The notes beneath the pieces were generated by a model. It worked only from the letters and a program-made list of their open reading frames with translations. It searched no databases and was not told the origin of the DNA. Below are positions 15,901-22,502 of a DNA stretch of 23,592 nt, one piece after another (the first letter of the stretch is position 1; each line of letters starts with the position of its first letter). Source of the DNA: CAZJYI01 sp964550025. Lineage in GTDB: Bacteria > Verrucomicrobiota > Kiritimatiellia > UBA8416 > CAYOBW01. The position numbers and the translations under genes were made by a program. Where the stretch lies: positions 1-23,592 of the forward strand of contig CAZJYI010000163.1 of the NCBI GenBank assembly GCA_964550025.1, written 5' to 3'.

Positions 15901-16963
15901 GGGCGATGGTTTCGACGTTGGCTCCGTCCCCGGAGCTCGCAAGAGCCTGTTCAAAGTGGTCCAGCCGCTTGAGGAAGCTCGACGGGTATTTGCGGGGGAA
16001 CTGCTTTGTCAGGTCCTCGACGGCCATGCGGAGCGGCCGCATGTCGAATCCCTTGAGCTTCGCCAGCGCCTCCTGGGTCGTCTTGGCCCGGTAGTAGAGC
16101 TCTCTCACCTTGGCGAGGTCGCCCCGCGTGCGTGCCTTGCCGGCCAGCGTGGCGATTTCGGCGGCGAACCGGGTCCCACGAACCGGGGTGGAATAGCGCG
16201 CAGCCAGGTTGGCGAGGTCACCCTCCTTCCAATCGGCAGCCCAGACATTGTCCGACTTTTCCCACTGCATCTGCTTCCGCGCCGTCCCGTCCGTGAAATC
16301 CCGGCCCAGAAGCGACCAGAGCTCGTTCCGCATCACAGAACGCGGGTCGCCCTTGCCGCCGCTTTTCTCGTTGGTCGAGAAGTACCAGCCGCAGTGTCCG
16401 CCGTTGTTCCAGATCTTGATCAGCAGGTGGTTCTCGCCGGCTTTGAGTGGCAGCGTAGCGCGGTCCTGGTTGGCGCCGACGCCTCGGGCGACCTTCTTGG
16501 ATAGCAGGCTCTTGCCGTTGAGCCATACGGCGAGCCCGTCGTCGCTGCCGTAGAAGCTGGGCAGGGAAACGGCCCCGCGCGCGGTGATTTTGCGGTAAAA
16601 GTAGATGGCGCCGTTTCCCGGGCAACTGAGGCCGTGCACCTTGCCGTCCTGGCTGGCGATCTGCTGCCACTGCAGCTTGTCATAGCGTTTGGCGAGCGCG
16701 ATCTCCTTCTCAGGTGGGAATGCCTCCTTGAAAGAGTCCTTTGCCTGGAACGGGCCGATCTGGAACCAGGGACCCATCTGTGGCGCTGCCCCGGGGCCTT
16801 TCGCGGCGGCTTGCTTCGCCAGTTCGACGTTCAGCGCCTCGCGCGAGGCCTGCAGCGTTTCCTGCCAGGTGCTCTTGCGAAGGTAGTAAGCGGGATCGCC
16901 CAGTGTGATGCAGCATGAGGCGATCAGTGCGGTCCATGCCAACGAGACGTGCTTGCAGATCAT
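12956..16963 (-). CDS. Exported HzsA-like di-haem c protein with PD40 propeller and C-terminal FGE/SUMF1-like domain
   Basis: Predicted extracytoplasmic multidomain protein of 1335 residues. After a signal peptide come a beta-sandwich-like region at about 64–210 (FYGSDDGLAVWLNGKSLL, AGENHLLIKIWNNGG) and a helical linker. A PD40/TolB-like propeller at about 400–780 includes LFIMDRDGGNVRRLTFDQD. A segment typical of hydrazine-synthase-alpha relatives follows (GGHIHIGIDGPWDVHRIMG, LMRSWFTAMPGE). Two c-type haem motifs are present, CVGCH (831–835) and CVSCH (881–885). Residues about 1070–1325 form an FGE/SUMF1/EgtB fold (MVLVPAGEFVMGD, SLPTEAQWEYACRAG, MHGNVAEWTRSVYRP, RGGSFYDRPCRARSAFR). The FGE catalytic cysteine pair is not in its usual place, so sulfatase activation is doubtful. 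ATG at 16963 has gggaga upstream. A role in hydrazine metabolism is not implied; substrate unknown. Confidence 0.88.
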   Translation of the reverse strand: MICKHVSLAWTALIASCCITLGDPAYYLRKSTWQETLQASREALNVELAKQAAAKGPGAAPQMGPWFQIGPFQAKDSFKEAFPPEKEIALAKRYDKLQWQQIASQDGKVHGLSCPGNGAIYFYRKITARGAVSLPSFYGSDDGLAVWLNGKSLLSKKVARGVGANQDRATLPLKAGENHLLIKIWNNGGHCGWYFSTNEKSGGKGDPRSVMRNELWSLLGRDFTDGTARKQMQWEKSDNVWAADWKEGDLANLAARYSTPVRGTRFAAEIATLAGKARTRGDLAKVRELYYRAKTTQEALAKLKGFDMRPLRMAVEDLTKQFPRKYPSSFLKRLDHFEQALASSGDGANVETIARELMAFQREALLSNPLLDFDKLLLVKRKGHHGLPQNWQGNCALPRSGYDNEICALNMRDPDTALQTLYKPEGSRFVGDVDLHFDADRMLFSSTGTNNRWQVFELGADGKDLRKVTLGDYNDVDNYDACYLPDERIIFGSTRCFQGVPCVGGGNQVANLFIMDRDGGNVRRLTFDQDHDWCPTVLNNGRVAYTRWEYSDSPHYFTRILMHMNPDGTRQMELYGSNSYWPNSIFYARPIPGHPSQVIAVISGHHGVPRMGELILFDPAKGRHEAQGVVQRIPGYGKEVEPVIRDGLVNGSWPRFLHPYPLSEKYFLVSCQKNNKEPWDIYLVDVFDNMLKLRSEPGYALLEPVPFRETKRPPVVPDSVDLTRKDSVIYLNDVYKGDGLKGVPRGTIKKLRIYELHYAYFRMGGHIHIGIDGPWDVHRIMGTVPVRPDGSALFRIPANTPVAVQSIDQGGKAVQLMRSWFTAMPGEVLSCVGCHENQNSTPPPTISLASQSKPDEVTPWYGPTRGFSFQREVQPVLDRHCVSCHNGQPTKSGKQIADLRRTDKKGHRGFTPSYLALHPYVRRPGPESDYHLLPPAEYHADSSELIQMLRKGHGGVELDDEAWDRLVTWIDLNVPDHGTWTEHRKIAGNIRERRLEMMKLYAAVNADPETVIAAEQNTITPVKPNPPKPPTRTATAAGWPFNADEAAKRQASAAKGGGTTRTVELGEGVNLKMVLVPAGEFVMGDIQGWQDEWPTCKVRIERPFWIGQFEVSNEQYALFDPKHDSRYISIYNKDQGNRGIAANSAKQPVIRISWQRAMAFCDWLSKKTDLKFSLPTEAQWEYACRAGSGETMNYGSVDADFAKHANLADKNVNNLTRRDSPKWIPSIVGVNDGAVVTTSIGRYAANTWGIHDMHGNVAEWTRSVYRPYPYDQGDGRDSASAAGRRVARGGSFYDRPCRARSAFRLDYEPWQGVYNVGFRVVCEAAPQTLVSATTR

Positions 16964-16971
16964 CGCGTTCT

Positions 16972-16983
16972 CCCGGTACCGGG
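16972..16983. promoter_or_regulatory. Perfect 12-bp palindrome overlapping the ribosome site of the haem-protein gene
   Basis: cccggtaccggg is a perfect palindrome 8 bases before the start codon at 16963. On the minus strand its last bases form the beginning of the gggaga ribosome-binding sequence. It could be a small regulator site or a hairpin that limits translation. A chance palindrome of this length in GC-rich DNA is also possible. Confidence 0.3.
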
Positions 16984-17205
16984 TGTAGGGAATTCTGACT
17001 CGGTAGCCACTGTCTTTGAGTAGCAAACAATGATGGAATCCCGCCCGCGGAGCGTCAAGAGACAACAGGCGATTCGGCACGCCGTATTCGCTATTGAATG
17101 GGCAAATGAACGTGCCGCTTCCCGGGCACCAGCATACGGCCCGGGACCTGTCGGGGACATGGGTACGATGCTGGTGGCGGGGGGAGGGAGAAACCGTAGA
17201 ATTAT

Positions 17206-17292
17206 GAACACTGAATGATGAATGCTGAAGTGCGAGGCCTGTCGCCGGGCGTGGCCCTCCCCTCGCACTTCGACATTGAACATTCAGTGTTC
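17206..17292. repeat. 32-bp imperfect inverted repeat in the 413-bp gap before the SDR gene
   Basis: Arms 17206–17237 (gaacactgaatgatgaatgc onward, ending aagtgcgagg) and 17261–17292 (cctcgcacttcgacattgaa onward) are reverse complements at 28 of 32 positions, with a 23-base GC-rich loop. The final 10 and outer 12 bases match perfectly. The right arm continues into aatattcgacatttccc. The gap 16964–17376 otherwise shows no gene; the part near 17000–17200 holds nothing recognised. The region may serve both the haem-protein operon (start side) and the SDR gene (end side). Confidence 0.8.
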
Positions 17293-17376
17293 AATATTCG
17301 ACATTTCCCTTCCCGGAAACCGCACACCCGCTGAACCGGGTGATAGGGGGCGTCCGGCACCCGGAAAGACCGGTGT

Positions 17377-18159
17377 TCAGACCGTCGCCTTCGTGGCTCC
17401 CGTCGAGATGCCGCCGTCGATCAGCAGGGTCTGGCCGGTAACGTACTCGCTGGCATCGGAAGCGAGGAACACAACGGCGCCGTCCAGGTCGTGCGGTTGG
17501 CCGGGGCGCTTGAGCGGGATGCGGTCGCAGAGGTAGTCCACCCACTCCACATTGTCGTACAGTACCTGGTTCTGCGCCGTTCGGAACCATCCCGGCGCCA
17601 GGCAGTTGACCGTGATGCCGTGCTTTCCCCAATCATCGGCAAGACTCATGGTAAGCTGCTTCACGCCACCGCGGCTGGCGCAGTAGGGGCCAAGGCCGGC
17701 GTAGCCCGCCACGCAGGTTACGGAGCCGATGTTGATGATGCGGCCGTATTGCCGGGGAATCATGTGGCGCGCCACGGCCTGTGCCATGAAGAACGTACCG
17801 CGCAGGTTCGTGTCGAGCACCATGTTCCAGTCGTCCCACGTCACGTCGAGCGACGGTTTGCGCACGTTGCAGCCGGCGTTGTTGACCAGTATGTCGATTT
17901 TGCCGCAGGCCTCGATCGCGGCCTCGACGGCCGCCCGGATGCTGTCGTGGTCGCGTACATCGAGTTCGATCGGGACCGCCTTGCGCCCCAGTCCCTCGAT
18001 CTCTTCGCGAAAGGGCTGAAGCGTATCCACGTTTCGGCTGGTGATGACGAGATCGGCGCCCACCTTTGCCAGCGCGCGCCCGAAATACTGTCCCAGTCCG
18101 CGGCTGGTGCCCGTGACGATGGCGGTTCGGCCGGTGAGATCGAAAAGCTCGTTGGTCAT
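17377..18159 (-). CDS. Short-chain dehydrogenase/reductase, gluconate 5-dehydrogenase-like, with Arg for catalytic Lys
   Basis: NAD(P)-dependent oxidoreductase of the classical SDR family, 260 residues, probably acting on a sugar acid or polyol. The Rossmann motif TGTSRGLG is at 16–23, NNAG follows, then the catalytic Ser146 and Tyr159 in GSVTC and PYCASRGGVKQLT. The motif that should read YxxxK reads YCASR, so the catalytic Lys is Arg163; the codon is CGC. The C-terminus (RPGQPHDLDGAVVFLASDAS, YVTGQTLLIDGG) is typical of the gluconate 5-dehydrogenase/KduD branch. The ATG at 18159 has aagga seven bases upstream and gives the usual N-terminus; an ATG at 18189 would add ten residues. It follows the zinc dehydrogenase on the same strand, separated by 163 bases holding a REPIN-like repeat. 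Confidence 0.9.
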   Translation of the reverse strand: MTNELFDLTGRTAIVTGTSRGLGQYFGRALAKVGADLVITSRNVDTLQPFREEIEGLGRKAVPIELDVRDHDSIRAAVEAAIEACGKIDILVNNAGCNVRKPSLDVTWDDWNMVLDTNLRGTFFMAQAVARHMIPRQYGRIINIGSVTCVAGYAGLGPYCASRGGVKQLTMSLADDWGKHGITVNCLAPGWFRTAQNQVLYDNVEWVDYLCDRIPLKRPGQPHDLDGAVVFLASDASEYVTGQTLLIDGGISTGATKATV

Positions 18160-18247
18160 GGTAGTGTCCTTCTTGATGATCCGTTCCATGGAGCCTATAG
18201 CAACGCGGCATAGTCATCAAGCGTGCGCGAGCGCTGAACGCGCGAGG

Positions 18248-18322
18248 GATCGGAACGCTTGGCGCGTTCCGCTACACGGAAGCACGCAAGAGAAGTAGCG
18301 GAAGACGCCAAGTCTTCCGATC
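18248..18322. repeat. REPIN-like inverted doublet of a hairpin repeat (copy 1)
   Basis: Two 28-base units face each other: 18248–18275 and 18295–18322, with a 19-base spacer. Each folds into its own 8-bp stem and 5-base loop. In the first the arms are cggaacgc/gcgttccg with loop ttggc (18251–18271). In the second they are cggaagac/gtcttccg with loop gccaa (18299–18319). In the same orientation the units agree at 24 of 28 positions, and the four differences are two pairs of compensating stem changes. The doublet ends directly at the stop codon of the zinc dehydrogenase gene. Confidence 0.85.
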
Positions 18323-19336
18323 TCAGGAGACCGATGCCCCTGGTTCGAGAACAACCTTCAGCAGCCCCCGTTCCTTCCCGTGCTGCCGGTCGAACCACGC
18401 CGCGCCTTCACTCAGCGGCGCCACGGCGCTGACGAGGGCGTCGACGTTGACCTTGCCTGCCGCGATCAGGTCCAGCCCCGCGCCGTATTCCCCGGCGGAG
18501 GCGCAGGATCCGTGTAGATGCAACTCGCGCGTCACCACGCGCTGAAGGGGCAGGGCGACCTCGGGCGACAGGTTACCCACCAGCACAACGTCGCCTCCCT
18601 TGCGCGTCGACTCGACGCACGCGCGCACCGTTTCCGTGATGCCGACGACCTCGAACGATGCGTCATACGAGGCTGGCCCCGCCAGCGCGCCGACCGCTTC
18701 GTCCGCTCCGAGCTCCAGCGCGAGCGTGCGCCGCCCGGCGTCCAACTCAAGCGCCGTGACGTGCGAACAGCCGTGTGCCTTCAGAACCTGTACAACCAGC
18801 AGTCCGATCATGCCTGCCCCGGCAACCAGCGCGCGTTTGCCCTCGAGCGGTGCGGCATGCGAGGCGGCGTGGAGCGCGATGGACAGCGGTTCGGCCAGGG
18901 AGGCCTGCACGAAGCTCACGTTCTCGGGTAGCCGATAGAGGATGTGTTGCGGAACGACGACACATTCGGCGAAGGCGCCGTGTTGGCGGTACTCGTCGCA
19001 CGAGACGCCGAGCACACGGCGGTTCTCGCAGAGGTTCACGTTTCCGCCGCGGCACCAGTCGCAGGCGTTGCAGTAGACCGTCGAGTCGAAGGTAACGCGG
19101 TCGCCGACCTGCCAGTCTGAAACACCATCCCCGAGCTCGACGACGACACCGGCGGCTTCGTGTCCCATGATGATGGGAGGAATGCGTCGCCCGGTGGAAC
19201 CGTCCATTCCGTGAATGTCGCTGCCGCAGATGCCGCAGGCCTCGACCGCGATTCTGACGCAGCAGGGCTGGAGGGGAGGCTCCGGCTCCTCCCGGTAGAC
19301 GAGTTCTCCATACTGAACCAAGGTGAGTGCTTTCAT
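18323..19336 (-). CDS. Zinc-dependent medium-chain alcohol/polyol dehydrogenase
   Basis: NAD(P)-dependent oxidoreductase of the zinc MDR family, 337 residues, related in pattern to sorbitol, galactitol-phosphate and threonine dehydrogenases; the exact substrate is not readable. The catalytic zinc site shows Cys37 (CGICGSD), His59 and Glu60 (MGHEAAG). The structural zinc loop is CNACDWCRGGNVNLC with four cysteines in 2-2-7 spacing. The Rossmann fold starts at ALVAGAGMIGLLVVQVLKA. The ATG at 19336 has agga eight bases upstream. It lies divergent to the Gfo/Idh/MocA pair, 155 bases apart, and heads the minus-strand unit that also holds the SDR. The pairing suggests sequential oxidation and reduction of a sugar or inositol-like compound, which is inference. 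Confidence 0.92.
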   Translation of the reverse strand: MKALTLVQYGELVYREEPEPPLQPCCVRIAVEACGICGSDIHGMDGSTGRRIPPIIMGHEAAGVVVELGDGVSDWQVGDRVTFDSTVYCNACDWCRGGNVNLCENRRVLGVSCDEYRQHGAFAECVVVPQHILYRLPENVSFVQASLAEPLSIALHAASHAAPLEGKRALVAGAGMIGLLVVQVLKAHGCSHVTALELDAGRRTLALELGADEAVGALAGPASYDASFEVVGITETVRACVESTRKGGDVVLVGNLSPEVALPLQRVVTRELHLHGSCASAGEYGAGLDLIAAGKVNVDALVSAVAPLSEGAAWFDRQHGKERGLLKVVLEPGASVS

Positions 19337-19397
19337 GTAGTTGATCCTGTCACCCGGCCTGCATTGTCACAAGCGGTTTCTGCGCCCTGTTACGTTA

Positions 19398-19406
19398 TGC
19401 GATAAT
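19398..19406 (+). promoter_or_regulatory. Extended -10 candidate for the Gfo/Idh/MocA operon
   Basis: tgcgataat is an extended -10 (TGn before GATAAT) in the divergent 155-base gap. The sequence 17 bases upstream (ttctgc, 19378–19383) is a poor -35, as often tolerated with extended -10 boxes. The leader would be about 80 bases. The same gap must hold the opposing promoter for the zinc dehydrogenase; none was clear. Confidence 0.35.
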
Positions 19407-19491
19407 GCTTTTCGTCAGCGCGCCGGAATGGTATTCAAAAGGCTTCTCCATGGGAAGAATGCCCTCAATCCATACAAAGCAGGAGGCGAAC

Positions 19492-20796
19492 ATGGCAGAG
19501 AAGAAGGGCCTCAAACGACGTGACTTCCTGAAACGCTCCGCGGTCACGGCCGGCGGACTGGCGATTGCCAGTTCCGGTGTGCCCATGGCGTGGGCGGCGG
19601 TAGGCGAGACGCTGCGCGTGGGCGTGGTCGGGTGCGGCGGACGCGGTTCCGGCGCCGCCAGAGACTGCGTGAAATCATCGCCGGGTGTGAAGATCACGGC
19701 ATTGGCCGACGCTTTCGGCGACCGGATGAACAACCTCAAGGGGCAGTTCAAAGTCCCCGACAACCGTTGCTTCGTCGGTCTCGACGCCTACAAGGAGCTG
19801 ATGGCCCTCGACGACGTCGACATGGTCATTCTGGCGACACCGCCCGGCTTCCGGCCGCAGCAGTTGGCCGAGGCCATCAAGCAGGGCAAGCACGTCTTCA
19901 TGGAGAAGCCGGTGGCCGTCTGCCCGACGGGCATCAACATGGTCATGGAAGCCTCGAAGCTCGCCGACGAGAAGAAGCTCGGAATCGTGGCCGGAACACA
20001 GCGTCGCCACCAGCCGGCGTACGTCGAGACGATGAAGCGCATCCATGACGGCGCGATCGGCGATATCATGTCGGCGCAGTGCTACTGGAACCAGGGCGGT
20101 CTGTGGGTGAAGAAGCGCCAGCCCAGTCAGAGCGACGTTGAGTACCAGATCCGCAATTGGCTGTACTTCAACTGGCTGTCGGGCGACCACATCTGCGAGC
20201 AGCACGTCCACAACATCGATGTGATCAATTGGGCGTTCAACGCCATGCCGGACAGCGTGCACGGCCTCGGCGGGCGCCAGTGGCGCAAGGGGCCCGAGTT
20301 CGGCAACATCTACGACCACTTTGGGGTCGAGTTCTTCTACCCGAACGACATTCGCACCATCAGCATGTGCCGCCAGATCGACGGGACATCCCACCGTGTT
20401 GGCGAGCGCGTCGTCGGGACGAAGGGCTGGAGCAATTGCGCCGGCGTGATCGAGGGCGAAAACGCCTGGCGCTACAGCGGCCCGAACCCGAACCCGTACG
20501 AGCAGGAGCACACCGACCTGATCAAGAGCATCCGTGCCGGCGAGCCCCTGAACGAGGGGCAGCGCATCGCGGAGAGCACTTTGACGGCCATCATGGCGCG
20601 CGAGTCGGCCTACACGCGGCAGCAGTTCAAGCGCTCCTGGTTCATGAGCAAGTGCGGTCTGGACCTGCTTCCGCCGGAAGGACTCAAGCTCAAGGACGCG
20701 AAGCCGGCGGATCCGGCTCCGGTTCCGGGCAAGTATCAGCTTGCAGGGGTGGCCAGCACGGCCGGCAGCAAAAAGAAAAAGCGCGGCAAGAAATAG
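19492..20796 (+). CDS. Tat-exported Gfo/Idh/MocA family oxidoreductase (first of tandem pair)
   Basis: NAD(P)-dependent sugar or glycoside oxidoreductase-like protein of 434 residues. A twin-arginine signal (KRRDFLKRS at 8–16, then a mild hydrophobic stretch) points to export of the folded protein, as common in Planctomycetota relatives. The Rossmann motif VGVVGCGGRGSG follows, and EKPV (Glu138, Lys139) marks the family active site. GDHICEQHVHNIDVINW is the characteristic C-terminal-domain motif. The end is a lysine tail (KKKKRGKK). The ATG at 19492 has a perfect AGGAGG five bases upstream; earlier in-frame starts lack one and spoil the Tat signal. It lies 76 bases before a clear paralogue. 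The substrate is unknown; related secreted proteins can bind the nucleotide tightly and act without free NAD. Confidence 0.93.
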   Translation: MAEKKGLKRRDFLKRSAVTAGGLAIASSGVPMAWAAVGETLRVGVVGCGGRGSGAARDCVKSSPGVKITALADAFGDRMNNLKGQFKVPDNRCFVGLDAYKELMALDDVDMVILATPPGFRPQQLAEAIKQGKHVFMEKPVAVCPTGINMVMEASKLADEKKLGIVAGTQRRHQPAYVETMKRIHDGAIGDIMSAQCYWNQGGLWVKKRQPSQSDVEYQIRNWLYFNWLSGDHICEQHVHNIDVINWAFNAMPDSVHGLGGRQWRKGPEFGNIYDHFGVEFFYPNDIRTISMCRQIDGTSHRVGERVVGTKGWSNCAGVIEGENAWRYSGPNPNPYEQEHTDLIKSIRAGEPLNEGQRIAESTLTAIMARESAYTRQQFKRSWFMSKCGLDLLPPEGLKLKDAKPADPAPVPGKYQLAGVASTAGSKKKKRGKK

Positions 20797-20872
20797 ACGG
20801 TGTTCGATCCGCGACGCCGGAAACGGCGCAATTCGCGGACCAGCCGATGCAATCTGGACAAGGAGATATCTG

Positions 20873-22201
20873 ATGGCAGCACCGGAAGAGAGCAAGGGAA
20901 CGATGAAGAAAGAGTTGGGCGCCACGGCCGCCACGCTGGCGGCGGTTGGCTCGGTGGCAAGCAATGTGCACGCGCAGGGCTCGGGCAAGATCAAGGTAGG
21001 CCTGCTCGGGTGCGGCGGGCGCGGCAATGGGGCCGTGCGCCAGTGCCTGAACGCCGACCCGGGCGTCGAGGTCATTGCGGTAGCCGACCTGTTCGAGGGC
21101 AAGGCGCGATCCGCGGCCGAGCGCCTCGCGAAGGACGGCAAGTACAAGGATCGCGTGAACATCCCGTCCGACAACATCTTCTCGGGGTTTGATTGCCACG
21201 AGAAGTTGGCCAAGTGCGATGCGGACCTGTTGTTGATGGCGACGGCGCCCGCGTTTCGCGGCCGGCAGATGCTTCCCGCTGTCAAGGCCGGCAAGCACAT
21301 CTTCACCGAGAAGCCCGTCGGCACCGACGTCGTCGGCTGTCGCGAGGTCATTGAGGCTTCGAAGATCGCCGAGGAGAAGGGCCTGGCGATCGTGGCCGGG
21401 ACGCAGCGGCGCCACGAGTTCAGCCGCGTCGAGCTGATGAAGCGCATCCACGACGGCCAGATGGGCGAGCTCGTGGGCGGCCAGTGTTACTGGTACGGGC
21501 GCGGCATCTGGTTCCGGGGGACGGACGACAAGATGACGGAACTGGAGTGGCAGTGCCACAACTGGTACCACTTCAACTGGCTGTGCGGCGACCAGATCTG
21601 CGAGCAGCACATCCACAACATCGACATCATGAACTGGTGCTTCAACGGCCCGCCGAAGACATTTACCTCCGTCGGCGGCCGCAACTGCCGCGACTATTCG
21701 AAGCAGGCCAAGGAGGTCTGCAAGAAGTACAACGACGGCAGCGAGACGGGCTGGGAGAAATACAACGGCGATATCTGGGACCACATGTTCTGTGAGTTCG
21801 AGTATCCCAACGGTGCGCGTTGCCTGAGCTTCAGCGGTCACGGTCCGGGCAACGGCCGCGGCGGCGAAAAGGTCGTCGGCACCAAGGGTACGAGCAACTG
21901 CTCGAACAGCATCTCGGGCGAGAACTCCTGGCGTTACAGCGGGAAGCACGTCAACGGGCAGCAGCAGGAGCACATCGACTTGATCCAGAGCATTCGTGCC
22001 GGAAAGCCCCTCAACGAGGGACGGCGCGTGGCCGAGAGCACGCTGACGGCCATTGGCGGCCGCATCGCCTGCTACACGGGCCGGACGATCTCCTGGGATT
22101 GGCTGCTGAACAAGTCCAAGCTGGACCTGGTGCCGCGGGACCTCAAGCCCGGCAAGGGAGTCTTCCATCCCATCGCCACGGGGCGGGACACTCTCGTATA
22201 G
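20873..22201 (+). CDS. Gfo/Idh/MocA family oxidoreductase (second of tandem pair), atypical signal
   Basis: Paralogue of the preceding gene, 442 residues. It shares VGLLGCGGRGNGAV, the active-site TEKPV (Glu146, Lys147), AGTQRRHEFSRV and GDQICEQHIHNIDIMNW. The N-terminus has a hydrophobic Ala-rich stretch ending VHAQG, like a signal peptide, but lacks twin arginines: KKEL stands where RRDF would be. Export by Tat is therefore uncertain; it might be co-exported with its neighbour, use Sec, or stay inside. An insertion of roughly 30 residues around NCRDYSKQAKEVCKKYNDGS, relative to the first copy, adds several cysteines. The ATG at 20873 has aaggag seven bases upstream; an ATG at 20903 is possible. 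It ends just before a strong terminator. Confidence 0.92.
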   Translation: MAAPEESKGTMKKELGATAATLAAVGSVASNVHAQGSGKIKVGLLGCGGRGNGAVRQCLNADPGVEVIAVADLFEGKARSAAERLAKDGKYKDRVNIPSDNIFSGFDCHEKLAKCDADLLLMATAPAFRGRQMLPAVKAGKHIFTEKPVGTDVVGCREVIEASKIAEEKGLAIVAGTQRRHEFSRVELMKRIHDGQMGELVGGQCYWYGRGIWFRGTDDKMTELEWQCHNWYHFNWLCGDQICEQHIHNIDIMNWCFNGPPKTFTSVGGRNCRDYSKQAKEVCKKYNDGSETGWEKYNGDIWDHMFCEFEYPNGARCLSFSGHGPGNGRGGEKVVGTKGTSNCSNSISGENSWRYSGKHVNGQQQEHIDLIQSIRAGKPLNEGRRVAESTLTAIGGRIACYTGRTISWDWLLNKSKLDLVPRDLKPGKGVFHPIATGRDTLV

Positions 22202-22224
22202 CGACCGGGAGAGTGCCGATTGAA

Positions 22225-22264
22225 ACGGGCGTCGTGCTACATGCGCGACGCCCGTCCCCTTTTT
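22225..22264 (+). terminator. Rho-independent terminator after the Gfo/Idh/MocA pair
   Basis: A perfect ten-base stem (acgggcgtcg, 22225–22234, with cgacgcccgt, 22246–22255), extendable by three more pairs to a five-base loop, is followed by cccc and five T (22260–22264). It sits 24 bases after the stop codon, as expected for the end of a two-gene transcript. It separates the pair from the UroD-like gene. Confidence 0.85.
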
Positions 22265-22277
22265 CCACCTTCCGGGG

Positions 22278-22355
22278 GATCGGAAGGCGCCAGGCGTTCC
22301 GAATTTCTCTCCTGACGATCCGGCTGTAGATAGGAACGCGCCAACCGTTCCGATC
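22278..22355. repeat. REPIN-like inverted doublet of a hairpin repeat (copy 2)
   Basis: The same repeat family as at 18248–18322. The left unit starts gatcggaaggc (22278) with right arm gcgttccg (22294–22301). The right unit is inverted: aggaacgc at 22332–22339, loop gccaa, and ccgttccgatc ending at 22355. In matching orientation the right unit agrees with the first unit of copy 1 at about 23 of 25 positions. The two units are about 30 bases apart. The stems carry one or two mismatches, so this copy is more decayed. The 301-base gap 22202–22502 otherwise holds the terminator and a tgacgg/ccgtca inverted repeat (22384–22403). Confidence 0.75.
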
Positions 22356-22502
22356 TCTCCTTGGTAATTCGCCTCGTTGAACATGACGGTTCATTCTCCG
22401 TCAGAAACACCGTTACAAACAGGGCCTGCATGTCGTAGGATGCAACGCATTGGCGAGTCCTGTGTGTCGTCGACCGGCGCAAGGAGACGCCGGAGGAATG
22501 GT

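Noticed and set aside
18311..18322. cttccgatct resembling the end of a common sequencing adapter
   Set aside because: Only ten bases agree. They are part of a self-complementary hairpin unit with an inverted partner 20 bases away, and the sequence continues into a real gene.
19675..22384. Two long minus-strand open frames (590 and 564 codons) opposite the Gfo/Idh/MocA pair
   Set aside because: They overlap each other and both real genes, have low-complexity Ala/Arg/Val-rich translations and lack ribosome sites. They are shadows of paralogous genes with the same codon bias.
22377..22502. N-terminal extension of the UroD-like protein from ATG 22377
   Set aside because: The added 42 residues are Arg-rich and unlike the family, while TTG 22503 has a well-spaced ribosome site.
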